This document shows positions 52,658-61,323 of a stretch of DNA of 64,000 nucleotides, piece after piece. Source of the DNA: Streptomyces sp. NBC_01803. GTDB lineage: Bacteria; Actinomycetota; Actinomycetes; Streptomycetales; Streptomycetaceae. The translations under genes were made by a program, and so were the position numbers. Position 1 is the first letter of the stretch, and every line of letters begins with the position of its first letter. The stretch covers positions 3,952,501-4,016,500 of the forward strand of contig NZ_CP109073.1 of NCBI RefSeq assembly GCF_035917415.1, given 5' to 3'. The notes under the pieces are model-generated. The model did no database searches. It saw only the letters and a program-made list of their open reading frames with translations, and was not told where the DNA came from.

Positions 52658-53556
52658 ATGTCGGGCTCCAGGTAGATCACCCGGGCGATGGGCTCCGCCG
52701 CGCGGACCCGGGTCTCGGCGTCGTCGATCGCCTGGGCGATCGTGGCCGCGTCGTCCCCGTGCCGGACCGCGATCTTGGCGGCGACCAGCAGCTCTTCCGG
52801 GCCGAGGTGCAGCGTCCGCATGTGGATGATCCGGGTGACCGCTTCACCGTCGACGATCGCCTCGCGGATCCGGGCGACCGACTCCTTGCTGCCGGCCTCG
52901 CCGAGCAGCAGCGACTTGGTCTCGGCCGCCAGCACCAGGGCGATCACCACCAGCAGCACCCCGATGCACAGGGTCCCGACGCCGTCCCACACGCCGTCGC
53001 CGGTGGCCAGCGCGAGGCTGACGCCGCCCAGGGCCAGCACCAGGCCGACGAGCGCGCCGAGGTCCTCCAGCAGCACCACGGGCAGCTCGGGGGCCTTGGC
53101 GGTTCGCACGAACTGGAGCCAGGACTGCCCGCCGCGCAGCTCGTTCGACTCCCTGATGGCGGTGCGGAAGGAGAACGCCTCGGCGATGATCGCGAAGATG
53201 AGGACGCCGACCGGCCAGTACCAGTGCTCCAGCTCGTGCGGGTGGCGGATCTTCTCCACGCCTTCGTACAGGGCGAAGACGCCGCCGACCGTGAAGAGCA
53301 CGATGGAGACGAGGAAGGCGTAGATGTAGCGCTCCCGGCCGTAGCCGAAGGGGTGCTCCTCGTTCGCGGCGCGCTGGGCCCGTTTGCCGCCGAGCAGGAG
53401 CAGCGCCTGGTTCCCGGAGTCGGCCACGGAGTGCACGCCCTCGGCGAGCATGGACGACGAGCCGCTGAACGCCGCCGCCGTGAACTTGCTCACCGCGATG
53501 GCGAGGTTGGCGCACAACGCCGCCACGATCGCCTTGGTTCCGCCTGACGCGCTCAT
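52618..53556 (-). CDS. Cation diffusion facilitator family transporter
   Basis: The 312-residue CDF transporter exchanges divalent metal (Zn, Fe, Co or Mn) for protons. Its membrane part has the substrate-site pattern SSSMLAEGVHSVADSGNQALLLLG in TM2 (His and Asp four apart) and LEDLGALVGLVLALGGV in TM5. The cytoplasmic C-terminal domain (HMRTLHLGPEELLVAAKI) is present. HPFGYGRERYIYAF is a conserved loop. The metal cannot be assigned. GGAAGGA precedes the ATG at a rather long distance. Confidence 0.92.
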   Translation of the reverse strand: MSASGGTKAIVAALCANLAIAVSKFTAAAFSGSSSMLAEGVHSVADSGNQALLLLGGKRAQRAANEEHPFGYGRERYIYAFLVSIVLFTVGGVFALYEGVEKIRHPHELEHWYWPVGVLIFAIIAEAFSFRTAIRESNELRGGQSWLQFVRTAKAPELPVVLLEDLGALVGLVLALGGVSLALATGDGVWDGVGTLCIGVLLVVIALVLAAETKSLLLGEAGSKESVARIREAIVDGEAVTRIIHMRTLHLGPEELLVAAKIAVRHGDDAATIAQAIDDAETRVRAAEPIARVIYLEPDIYRERATTATSTV

Positions 53557-53687
53557 GATCGTTCGAGGTCCTTCCGTCGCATTGTCGGCCGCTGTGGCGG
53601 CACATTGTGTCAGGCCGTGGCCCGAGTGCGCGCTTTCCCCGACAGCCCGAAAACGGTCATCACTTCGGGTGAAACTCTGGCCGTTCC

Positions 53688-53733
53688 TTGCGATTGGCAA
53701 CCCTCTGTCGTCAAGCTGTTGCCGATTGTCAAC
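53688..53733. promoter_or_regulatory. Two related dyad elements upstream of the UTRA-type gntR
   Basis: TTGCGATTGGCAA (53688-53700) and GTTGCCGATTGTCAAC (53718-53733) share the TTGC-cGATTG-CAA core and are each imperfectly palindromic. About 30 bp apart and 50-90 nt ahead of the regulator gene, they are candidate autoregulatory operators. Confidence 0.45.
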
Positions 53734-53779
53734 ACGCGCCGCACCCCGGGCCACCGGGGACCACCCGAGGGAGGGGCCC

Positions 53780-54532
53780 GTGCCGTTCGGTGAGCAGCCC
53801 GCGTATCTGAGAGTGGCGGAAGACCTTCGACAGCAGATCTCCGACGGCAGCCTGCCGCCGCACACCAGGCTCCCCTCGCAGGCCACCATCCGCGCCCGGT
53901 ACGGCGTCTCCGACACGGTGGCCCTGGAGGCGCGCAAGGTGCTGATGGCCGAGGGGCTGGTCGAGGGCAGATCCGGCTCGGGGACGTATGTCCGCGAGCG
54001 GCCCGTGCAGCGGGCCATCTCCCGCAGCGGCTATCGGACGCTGGGGGAGTGCTCGCCCTTCCGGCAGGAGCAGGCCGACGAGCGCGTGCGGGGGACGTGG
54101 GAGGGGCACAGCGAGCGGCTGACGGCGGCCGGGGCCGTCGCGGAGCGGCTGCGGATCGAGCCGGGGGAGCCGGTGATGTGCACGCACTATGTGTTCCGCG
54201 TCGTCGGCGAGCCCGCGATGCTCTCCACCTCCTGGGAGCCGCTGCGGCTGACCGGGCGCACGCCCGTGATGCTGCCCGAGCACGGTCCGCTGGCCGGGCG
54301 CGGGGTGGTGGAGCGGATGGCGGCCATCGATATCGTGGTGGACAACATGACGGAGGACGTCAGCGCGCGCCCCGCGCTGGCGGCGGAGGCCCGGGTGCTG
54401 GGCGGGCTGGCGGGCCATCCGGTGCTGGTCGTCACCCGCACGTTCCGCGCGGGGGGCGTCCCGGTGGAGACCGCCGACGTGGTGGTCCCGGCCGACCGCT
54501 TCCGCCTCGCTTATCACCTGCCGGTGCGCTGA
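53780..54532 (+). CDS. GntR-family regulator, HutC/UTRA subfamily
   Basis: The 250-residue protein has a winged helix at residues 8-65 (AYLRVAEDLRQQISDGSLPPHTRLPSQATIRARYGVSDTVALEARKVLMAEGLV) with GSGTYVRERP. A UTRA ligand-binding domain follows (AVAERLRIEPGEPVMCTHYVFRVVGEPAMLSTSWEPLRL, GLAGHPVLVVTRTFRAGGVPVETADVVVPADRFRL). GTG 53780 has GAGGGAGGGG before it. No obvious metabolic target is adjacent; it is divergent from the CDF gene, which it might regulate. Confidence 0.93.
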   Translation: MPFGEQPAYLRVAEDLRQQISDGSLPPHTRLPSQATIRARYGVSDTVALEARKVLMAEGLVEGRSGSGTYVRERPVQRAISRSGYRTLGECSPFRQEQADERVRGTWEGHSERLTAAGAVAERLRIEPGEPVMCTHYVFRVVGEPAMLSTSWEPLRLTGRTPVMLPEHGPLAGRGVVERMAAIDIVVDNMTEDVSARPALAAEARVLGGLAGHPVLVVTRTFRAGGVPVETADVVVPADRFRLAYHLPVR

Positions 54533-54636
54533 GGGCGCCCGCCCCCCGGGGGCGTTCCCGCGCAAGGCGCGACGGGGCGGACGGCACCGAAGTGACGGCG
54601 CTGGGCGGTGTCCCGCTCTCGCCGCCCGAGGGCCGC

Positions 54637-57108
54637 TCAGGGCGGCTCGCCGGGGAGGTCGAGCTCGAACCAGACCGTTTTGTCCACCGCGCCGCGCCGC
54701 GTGCCCCAGCCGCGGGACTCCCGGGCCACCAGGGCCAGGCTCCGGCCGCCGTCGTCGTCGGGGGCGGCCGTCGGCCCACGCGAGACGTTGACCGGGTCGG
54801 TCACTTCGATCAGCAGCGAGCCGCCGTACGCCATCCGCACCCTGACCGGGTCGGGAGCGTGCCGTCCGGCGCTGGTGACGAGCTCGCCGACCAGCAGCCG
54901 GGCCGTCTCGGTGAGCGCGTCCAGGCCCCACCCGCGCAGGGTCTCGGCCACGGCGCGGCGGGCGCGGTGGACCATCTCGCGCTCGGCCGGGAAGGTCCAG
55001 GAAGCCACCCGTTGTCCGGGCGGTCGGCCCAGGCGGGCGGCGAGCAGGGCGATGTCGTCGGAGGCGCCCTCCGCGGCGTGCGGGCGCAGCGCGCCGATGA
55101 CGCCGTCGCACACGTCCTCCATCGGAGTGCCGGGGCCGGTGGTGCGCGCCAGCAGCTCGCACAGCCGGTCGATGCCCACGGTCAGGTCCTCGTCGCGGTT
55201 CTCGACCAGCCCGTCGGTGTAGAGCACGAGCAGGGCGCCCTCGGGGACCTCGATCCGCCGCTCGTCGAAGGAGGTGCCCTCCAGGCCCAGCGGCGTGGCC
55301 GGGGGCAGCTCCAGCGCGGTGGCCGTCCAGCCGCCGGTCACCGGGTCCGGGCCGACCAGCACCGGTGGCAGGTGCCCGGCGGTGGCCAGGGCGCAGATCC
55401 CGGTGGCCGGGTCGTAGGCGGCGTAGACACAGGTGGCCAGCAGCGGGTCGTCCGGGTGCTGGGCGATGTCCGCGCCGAGGTCGTTGAGCCGGCGCAGCAC
55501 CTCGGCGGGGGCGAGTTCGAGCCCGGCCAGGGTGCGCGCGGCGGTGCGCAGGCGGCCCATGATCGCCGCCGCCCGCAGGCCGTGCCCGGTGGCGTCGCCC
55601 ACCACGAACGCGACCCGGCCGCCGGCCAGCGGGATGACGTCGAACCAGTCCCCGCCGATCTCGGTCCCCGTGGCGCCGGGCAGATAGCGGTGGCCGACCT
55701 CCACCCCGGCGACGGCGGGCAGCGCGCGGGGGAGCAGGCTGCGCTGGAGCATCAGCGCGGCCTCCCGCTCCCGGACGTACAGCCGCGCGTTGTCCAGGGC
55801 GATCGCGGCGCGGTTGGCCAGCTCCATGGCCAGGGCCAGGTCGTCGCGGTCGAACGCGGCCCGCTTCCCGGCACGGCTGACGGTCAGCAGCCCGAGGACC
55901 GTGCCCCGGGCGCGCAGCGGCAGCGTCAGCAGACAGTGGATGCCGAGATCGCGGGCGGCGGCGACCCTGGGATCGCCCGGGCCGACACCGGCGGCCACCG
56001 CCTCCGGCGTCTCGGCCAGATGCGGTACGCCGGTGGTCAGCACCGTCTCGAAGACGGTCCCGGGCTGGGAGCCGATGTCGCGGTCCGGCCGCAGGATCGT
56101 CGCGACGGCCGGGCCGTGCTCCTTCGCCGCGGTGCCGAGCTGGATCAGCGTCGCGTCGGCCAGCTCCCCGATGGGCCGCGGCTCCTCGCCGCGCACGACC
56201 GACTTCAGGATCTCGACGCTCGCGTAGTCGCCGAACCGGTGGATCAGGGCGCGGCAGAGCGTCTCGGCGATCGGCCGCATGTCCAGCAGGTCGCCCAGGG
56301 CGGTGCCCACGTCGTCCAGCAGGGCCAGCCGCTGCCGGGCGTGCTCGACCCGGCTCATGGCCTCCAGGCGCTCGGTGATGTCCAGCACGACACAGCTCAC
56401 GCCGATGGCGTGCCCGAAGCGGTCGGTCAGTCGGCCGAACGACATGGACTGGGCGCCGCGGCCGTCCGGCGAGGAGGTGACCAGGTCGGTCACGGAGCGG
56501 CCCGAGCGGAGCACCGTCCGCTGGAGCCGGTGGATCTCCTGTGCCATCGGCGATGGCAGTACGTCGAGGACGGTCCTGCCGAGGACCGACTCGGCGGGCG
56601 TGCCGTGCAGCCGGGAGAGAGCGTCGTTGACCCGGGTGTAGCGCTGCTCGGCGTCGAAGAGGGCGACGCCGAGCGGCGAGGCCGTGAACAGGGCGTCCAC
56701 GGCGGCGAGATCTTGTTCGACGGCCGCCATCCGGCTGGTTTCCACCAGATTGGCCAGAATGAACCGGCTGTCCTCCGCGCCCGTCAGTCGTGCGGCGCGG
56801 CACGCCAGCTCGACCGGGTGTCCGTCCCGGTGGCGCAGTGACAGCGTGCCGCGCCAGTGCCGTTCTCCGGGGGCCGGTTCGAAGGCCCAGGCGCGGCCAT
56901 CGGGGGTGAAGTCGGTCAGGGGGCGGCCCACCGCGCGGTCGTCGGGCCAGCCGAGGATCTCCTCGGCCATCGGACTCCACAGGGCGATGTCGCCGTCCAC
57001 GGTCAGCAGAACGGTGCCGACGCGCAAAACGTCGAGAAGGGAGCGTCGGACAGGGTGGTGGTCGGAGGCGTCTTCCCCGCCTCGCGGCCCGGAAGGATCT
57101 GTGCGCAA
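54637..57108 (-). CDS. PAS-PAS-GAF-SpoIIE phosphatase with degenerate HATPase domain
   Basis: The 823-residue protein starts with two PAS domains (about 20-125 and 130-255), a GAF domain (about 260-435), a PP2C/SpoIIE domain (about 445-680) and a C-terminal HATPase-like domain. PP2C acidic residues are intact in GGDWFDVI, VGDATGHG, DGLVENR and SDDIALLAAR. In the HATPase N-box the expected ELVTNAxRHA reads LLVGELVTSAGRHAPDP, with Ser for the Mg-ATP Asn, and the G-box is weak (DDDGGRSLALVAR). It probably acts only as a phosphatase. Start is TTG 57108 after GGGGG; no better start exists before the first PAS. Confidence 0.9.
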   Translation of the reverse strand: MRTDPSGPRGGEDASDHHPVRRSLLDVLRVGTVLLTVDGDIALWSPMAEEILGWPDDRAVGRPLTDFTPDGRAWAFEPAPGERHWRGTLSLRHRDGHPVELACRAARLTGAEDSRFILANLVETSRMAAVEQDLAAVDALFTASPLGVALFDAEQRYTRVNDALSRLHGTPAESVLGRTVLDVLPSPMAQEIHRLQRTVLRSGRSVTDLVTSSPDGRGAQSMSFGRLTDRFGHAIGVSCVVLDITERLEAMSRVEHARQRLALLDDVGTALGDLLDMRPIAETLCRALIHRFGDYASVEILKSVVRGEEPRPIGELADATLIQLGTAAKEHGPAVATILRPDRDIGSQPGTVFETVLTTGVPHLAETPEAVAAGVGPGDPRVAAARDLGIHCLLTLPLRARGTVLGLLTVSRAGKRAAFDRDDLALAMELANRAAIALDNARLYVREREAALMLQRSLLPRALPAVAGVEVGHRYLPGATGTEIGGDWFDVIPLAGGRVAFVVGDATGHGLRAAAIMGRLRTAARTLAGLELAPAEVLRRLNDLGADIAQHPDDPLLATCVYAAYDPATGICALATAGHLPPVLVGPDPVTGGWTATALELPPATPLGLEGTSFDERRIEVPEGALLVLYTDGLVENRDEDLTVGIDRLCELLARTTGPGTPMEDVCDGVIGALRPHAAEGASDDIALLAARLGRPPGQRVASWTFPAEREMVHRARRAVAETLRGWGLDALTETARLLVGELVTSAGRHAPDPVRVRMAYGGSLLIEVTDPVNVSRGPTAAPDDDGGRSLALVARESRGWGTRRGAVDKTVWFELDLPGEPP

Positions 57109-57192
57109 GCTGTACGCCCCCGTCGGGTGTCCTCACCGGGTCGGTCCGGCGAAGCAGGGCTGAATGTCCCTTATACCCGATTGTGCCCGCTG

Positions 57193-57396
57193 TCAGGAGT
57201 GAGCGCGGCTGCCCAGGTCGACGCGCTCCACGAGATAGTGCGCCCCGTCGTCGACGGGATCGGCGGCGTCGCTCAGACGCAGGCGCTGGATGAGGCGCTG
57301 GGCCTCCGCGCGCGTGGCGCAATGTCCTATGCGATAGCGGCTGCCGTTCGCGTCCTCGCGGACCACCTGCCAGGGCTGCAGGGTGCTGCTGTTCAT
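57193..57396 (-). CDS. SPOR-like small protein
   Basis: The 67-residue protein reads WQVVREDANGSRYRIGHCATRAEAQRLIQRL followed by HYLVERVD. This is a widespread Streptomyces family annotated as SPOR-domain-like. It has no signal peptide and acts presumably in the cytoplasm; function is unknown. AAGGGGGGTG precedes the ATG. It lies between the phosphatase and the coiled-coil protein genes with gaps of about 85 and 60 nt. Confidence 0.8.
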   Translation of the reverse strand: MNSSTLQPWQVVREDANGSRYRIGHCATRAEAQRLIQRLRLSDAADPVDDGAHYLVERVDLGSRAHS

Positions 57397-57457
57397 TCAT
57401 CACCCCCCTTCTGCATATGCCAGACCATACGCCAACGCCTCACCCATCGCGCAGGGT

Positions 57458-58771
57458 TCAGGCCACCGAACCGGCGTCGCGCACCGCCGCCGCGCGTGCC
57501 TGACGGGCCAGCGCGTCCGCCCGCCAGGCGAACGGCAGCGCTGCCGTCGTGTCGTGCGGCGCGGTGGCGAGGGCGCGGTCGCGCTGGTGTTCCGCCTCGG
57601 CCAGCCGGCCGCGGGCCGCGCTGCCCACCATGCCCCGATGGGTCGTCACGTAGTCCCGGGTCGCGGACAGCGTGCTGTCCGCGGTCAGCACGGCGTGGTC
57701 CAGGAGCACGCGGGCCCGCCGGTTCCCTGCCTCGCGGTCCCGGTCCGGGGCCAGCGCCCGCACCAGCGGGGTGCCCGTGTCGGCGAGGCGGCGCAGCGCC
57801 GCGAACGGGTCGTCCTCGCGCAGCGCTCCGGCCAGCCCCGCCTGCGCGCGGGTCACGGGGTCCCGCAGGGCGGGCACCGCGGGCGCCTCGGCGAGGTCGT
57901 GCTCGGCCGCCCGCACGGCCTCCGCCCGCGCGTTCTCCGCCGCCGCAAGCTCGCGCCCCCGGCGGAGCACGCCGTCCGCCAGCGTCTCCGCCTGGCCGAT
58001 GGCCCGTTCGGCCGCCCGGACCGCGTCGGCGGCGGACCGTTCGTCGTCCTCGGCCAGCGCCCGTTCCGCCCGGCGCAGCCGGCCTTCGGCGGCGGACAGC
58101 CGTTCCCCGGCCGCGGCGGGGTGGCCGCGCACCGGCGTGAGCGCCGTCTCCGGATACCGCGCCGCCAGCTCGTGCCACCGGGCCCGCGCCGCGTCGATCC
58201 GCTCCGGCAGGGCGCGGGCACGGCGGCGGGCGTTCTCCAGCGCCTCGGCCGCCCGGCCGGGCAGCCCACGGGCCTGACCGAACGAGCCGGCGACCGAGTC
58301 GAGCCGCGCGCGAGCGTGGGCGCAGCGGCCGATGATCTCGTGCAGCCGCCGGTGCCGCTCGGTCTCGTCGCGCCGCACCGCGGGGTCGTCCAGCCGGTGG
58401 CGCAGCCGGAGCGTTTCGCCGGCTTCCGCCCCGGCGTCCGCGACGGCGGCGCGGAAGGGGCGCGTGGCCTCCTCCCCGGCCTGCTCGGCGGCGAAGTCCA
58501 GCTCCTCGATCCGGGCGAGCACCGCGTCGTCGAGCCGGATCAGCAGGCCGCGGGCCTCGGCGTCGAGCTCTTCGACGGGCGGCTCCCCGGCCCACGCCCC
58601 GGCCTCGGACGGCGGGGCGGTCGCCTGTCCCCGCCACCGGAGCGGCACGCTCCGGTAGGCGCCGCGCCCGCCCGACCGGCGGGCGTGGTAAAGGACCACC
58701 AGGACGACGGCCATCAGCAGCGCGAGCGGCAGCACGAGGACGACCGCGTCCGGTTCCCGAGCCGTGTTCAT
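57458..58771 (-). CDS. Membrane-anchored Ala/Arg-rich coiled-coil protein
   Basis: The 437-residue protein has an N-terminal membrane segment (VVLVLPLALLMAVVLVVLYHARR, about residues 10-32). The rest is almost pure alpha-helix rich in Ala, Arg and Glu, with several long coiled-coil stretches. I recognise no enzymatic motif; homologues in Streptomyces are hypothetical. The composition limits homology inference. The start ATG 58771 sits 16 nt from a palindrome that may be an operator. It is divergent from the peptide-binding lipoprotein gene. Confidence 0.75.
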   Translation of the reverse strand: MNTAREPDAVVLVLPLALLMAVVLVVLYHARRSGGRGAYRSVPLRWRGQATAPPSEAGAWAGEPPVEELDAEARGLLIRLDDAVLARIEELDFAAEQAGEEATRPFRAAVADAGAEAGETLRLRHRLDDPAVRRDETERHRRLHEIIGRCAHARARLDSVAGSFGQARGLPGRAAEALENARRRARALPERIDAARARWHELAARYPETALTPVRGHPAAAGERLSAAEGRLRRAERALAEDDERSAADAVRAAERAIGQAETLADGVLRRGRELAAAENARAEAVRAAEHDLAEAPAVPALRDPVTRAQAGLAGALREDDPFAALRRLADTGTPLVRALAPDRDREAGNRRARVLLDHAVLTADSTLSATRDYVTTHRGMVGSAARGRLAEAEHQRDRALATAPHDTTAALPFAWRADALARQARAAAVRDAGSVA

Positions 58772-58786
58772 GGGTCCGCCCTTCGC

Positions 58787-58811
58787 CGGAGGGAGAACGA
58801 TTCTCCTTCCG
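58787..58811. promoter_or_regulatory. Palindrome upstream of the coiled-coil protein gene
   Basis: CGGAGGGAGAA-CGA-TTCTCCTTCCG: 11-bp arms with a single G-T pair around a 3-nt centre. It could be an operator or a leader hairpin. The following 58830-58885 is a GC-only low-complexity stretch of GGCGCCC-type repeats. Confidence 0.45.
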
Positions 58812-59015
58812 ACGGTAGGCGAGCTCCTCGGGGCCCGCGACTCGCGGCCCGGCCGCCCGGCGCCCGGCGCCCGGCGCTCGGCCTGGCTCCCGCGCTCCGC
58901 CGGACGGGTGGCCTCGTCCCGTCCGGTCGCCGTGTCGCCGCGCTCCCATGCCGGGCCTCACCTTCAGTGGGCGCATACGTGTGATCAGCGCACCGGTGAG
59001 GCCGGAGGTAACAGC

Positions 59016-61058
59016 ATGTCAGGGGTGCCAGCGAGACCAGGCCGGGCCCGGGCGGCCCGTTACGCGGCGTCGCTCCTCGCGGGAGCCCTGCTCATCCCGC
59101 TCCTCGCCGGGTGCACCGGCCAGGACGAGCACGACGCCGCCATCGCCGGCGCGGCCCAGTCGGTCACCACGGCCAGGCGTGCCCAGCTGACGAGCGGCGG
59201 CTCCGTCACTTGGGGCGTCGACCGTCTCCCGGCCACGCTCAACGCCTTCCAGTCCGGCGCCGACCGGGTCACCGATCAGGTCGTCGGCGCCGTCCTGCCC
59301 ACGCTCTTCACCGTCGACGCGCACGGCCGGCCCCAGCTCAACACCGACTATCTGCGCTCGGCCGAGATCACCGGGCGCGAGCCCCGGCAGACCGTCGTCT
59401 ACACCCTCCACCCCGAGGCCAGGTGGAGCGACGGCGAGCCGATCGGCGCGGCCGACTTCGTCGCCCAGTGGAAGGCCCTGAACGGCGAGGACGACGCCTA
59501 CCGGTCCGCGCGCAACGCCGGCTACGACCGCATCGAGAAGGTGGCCGAGGGGCCCGGGCGGCATCAGGTCAAGGTCACCTTCGCCAAGCCGTACGCCGAC
59601 TGGAAGTCCCTGTTCACCCCGCTCTACCCGCAGGCCGTCACCGGTGACGCCGATGCCTTCAACGAGGGAGCCCGCGCCGAACTCCCGGCCGCCGCCGGGC
59701 CGTTCGAGCTCAAGGAGATCAACAGCAAGGAGTCGACGGTCACCCTCGTCCGCAACGACGCATGGTGGGGCGACCCCGCCCTGCTCGACCGCCTGGTCTT
59801 CGCCGCCGTGCCGCGCGACCAGCGGCGCGCGGCGCTCGTGGACGGGAAGCTCGACATCGCCGAGATCCGCCCGGCCGACGCCGACCGTGTCACCGCGGCG
59901 GGCGGCACGGACGGCGCGAGCGGGGCGGGCGGGGACGGGGACGAGAAGGGGGAGCCGGGGCGTCGCCACGCGGCCGGTGTCGACGCGCTGCACGACCTGG
60001 CCGTCGCCCGGCTGGCTCCCGACGCCGGGGACGAGATCGCCGCGCGGGAACGGTTCGCGCGCTCCTTCGCCGAGTCGGAACGGGCTCGCGAGCGCGCCTT
60101 CGCCACCCGCGAGGAGGCGGCCAGGGAACGGCTGCGCGGCTTCACCGTGCATCGCGCCTACGACGCGGCGTACACCCAGCTGGCGATGAACGGGGCGTCT
60201 GACGCGCTCGCCGACGAGCGCGTCCGCTGGGCCGTCGCACGGGCGCTGGACCGCGAGGCGCTCGCCGCCGAGGTGCACGAACCGGCTGGTCTGCCCGCCC
60301 GGCCGCTCGGCAGCCACCTGCGCGTGCTCGGCCAGAGCGGCTACCAGGACAACAGCGACGCGCTCGGGGAGACCGGCGCCGACGCGGCCAGGGCAGCGCT
60401 GGAGGAGGCGGGCTGGCGCCACGCCGAGACGGACGCCGACGCCGACGCGGACACGGACACGGACGGGAAGAAGGACGCGGCGAAGGACGACGGCGAGGCC
60501 GGGGCGGGAGCGGCGGCGGCGCCGGTCCGGGCGAAGGACGGAAAGCCGCTCGAACTGCGGTTCGTGCTCCCCTCGGGCCCCGAGGGCGAGCAGTTGCGGC
60601 GGGTGGGGCGGCGCGTCATCGAGATGCTGGCGGAGACCGGGGTCGCGGCGGAGATCACGGAGGTGGACCCGGCCGACTACTTCGCGAAGCACATCGCCGA
60701 GGGCGCCTACGACCTGGCCCTCTTCTCCTGGCCCGCCACCGCCTACCCGGCGACGGACGCGGCGCCGCTGTTCGCCAAGCCGCGGTCGGTCCCGGGCGGG
60801 GAGTCGCTGATCGGGCAGAACTTCACCCGGGTCGGCACCGACTACATCGACCAGCTCCTGACCCAGGCCGCCGGCGAGCTGGAGGAGAAGGAGTACGACC
60901 GGCTCCTGAACAAGGCCGACGCCCGCATCTGGGCCACCGCGGGCTCGATCCCCCTCTTCCAGCGTCCCCAGCTGGTCGCGACCCCGACCGACCTGGCGGG
61001 CGTCGGAGCGTTCGGCCTGGAAACCCCCCGCTACCAGGACATCGGCTACCGCCGCTGA
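59016..61058 (+). CDS. ABC transporter family 5 substrate-binding lipoprotein
   Basis: The 680-residue lipoprotein has a basic N-terminus and lipobox LLAGC (Cys near residue 29), then the oligopeptide-binding fold. TVVYTLHPEARWSDGEPIGAADFVAQWKALNG is the family signature, followed by FTPLYPQAV and, near the end, LLTQAAGELEEKEYDRLLNKADARIW and PLFQRPQLVATP. It is longer than the usual 530-600 residues owing to two inserts: a charged Glu/Arg helical stretch at about 305-370 and an Asp/Lys/Ala-rich repeat at about 470-510. No permease or ATPase genes are adjacent. GGAGGTAAC precedes the ATG. Confidence 0.9.
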   Translation: MSGVPARPGRARAARYAASLLAGALLIPLLAGCTGQDEHDAAIAGAAQSVTTARRAQLTSGGSVTWGVDRLPATLNAFQSGADRVTDQVVGAVLPTLFTVDAHGRPQLNTDYLRSAEITGREPRQTVVYTLHPEARWSDGEPIGAADFVAQWKALNGEDDAYRSARNAGYDRIEKVAEGPGRHQVKVTFAKPYADWKSLFTPLYPQAVTGDADAFNEGARAELPAAAGPFELKEINSKESTVTLVRNDAWWGDPALLDRLVFAAVPRDQRRAALVDGKLDIAEIRPADADRVTAAGGTDGASGAGGDGDEKGEPGRRHAAGVDALHDLAVARLAPDAGDEIAARERFARSFAESERARERAFATREEAARERLRGFTVHRAYDAAYTQLAMNGASDALADERVRWAVARALDREALAAEVHEPAGLPARPLGSHLRVLGQSGYQDNSDALGETGADAARAALEEAGWRHAETDADADADTDTDGKKDAAKDDGEAGAGAAAAPVRAKDGKPLELRFVLPSGPEGEQLRRVGRRVIEMLAETGVAAEITEVDPADYFAKHIAEGAYDLALFSWPATAYPATDAAPLFAKPRSVPGGESLIGQNFTRVGTDYIDQLLTQAAGELEEKEYDRLLNKADARIWATAGSIPLFQRPQLVATPTDLAGVGAFGLETPRYQDIGYRR

Positions 61059-61076
61059 CCCCCGGGCCCGGACGAG

Positions 61077-61112
61077 CGCACCGGGCGTTCCGGCGCCGGA
61101 ACGCCCGGTGCG
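61077..61112. terminator. Perfect 36-bp palindromic terminator
   Basis: Eighteen bases followed directly by their exact reverse complement (61077-61094/61095-61112), 18 nt after the lipoprotein stop codon. In RNA this forms a GC stem with a minimal loop. Confidence 0.85.
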
Positions 61113-61226
61113 GCGAGCGGACCACGGCCTGGGGCCGCGCCCGGCGGCCACCGGTCCGGGCCGTCCCGGGCGCGCGGCGAGGGGCCGCGGCGGGGCCGCA
61201 CCCGACCGTGTGGGGCGGGGGCACCG

Positions 61227-61232
61227 TACGAT
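61227..61232 (+). promoter_or_regulatory. Candidate -10 (TACGAT) of typA
   Basis: TACGAT fits TAnnnT and gives a leader of about 85 nt before the typA ATG; a GGGAGA ribosome binding site lies within it. Confidence 0.4.
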
Positions 61233-61323
61233 GGCTTGTGAGGCCGGTGTCGCGGCCTGTCCCGAGGGCAGGCGCTCTCTGCCGAGCCGTCTCAGTCACG
61301 ATCTCGGGAGAAACCCCCCAGCC

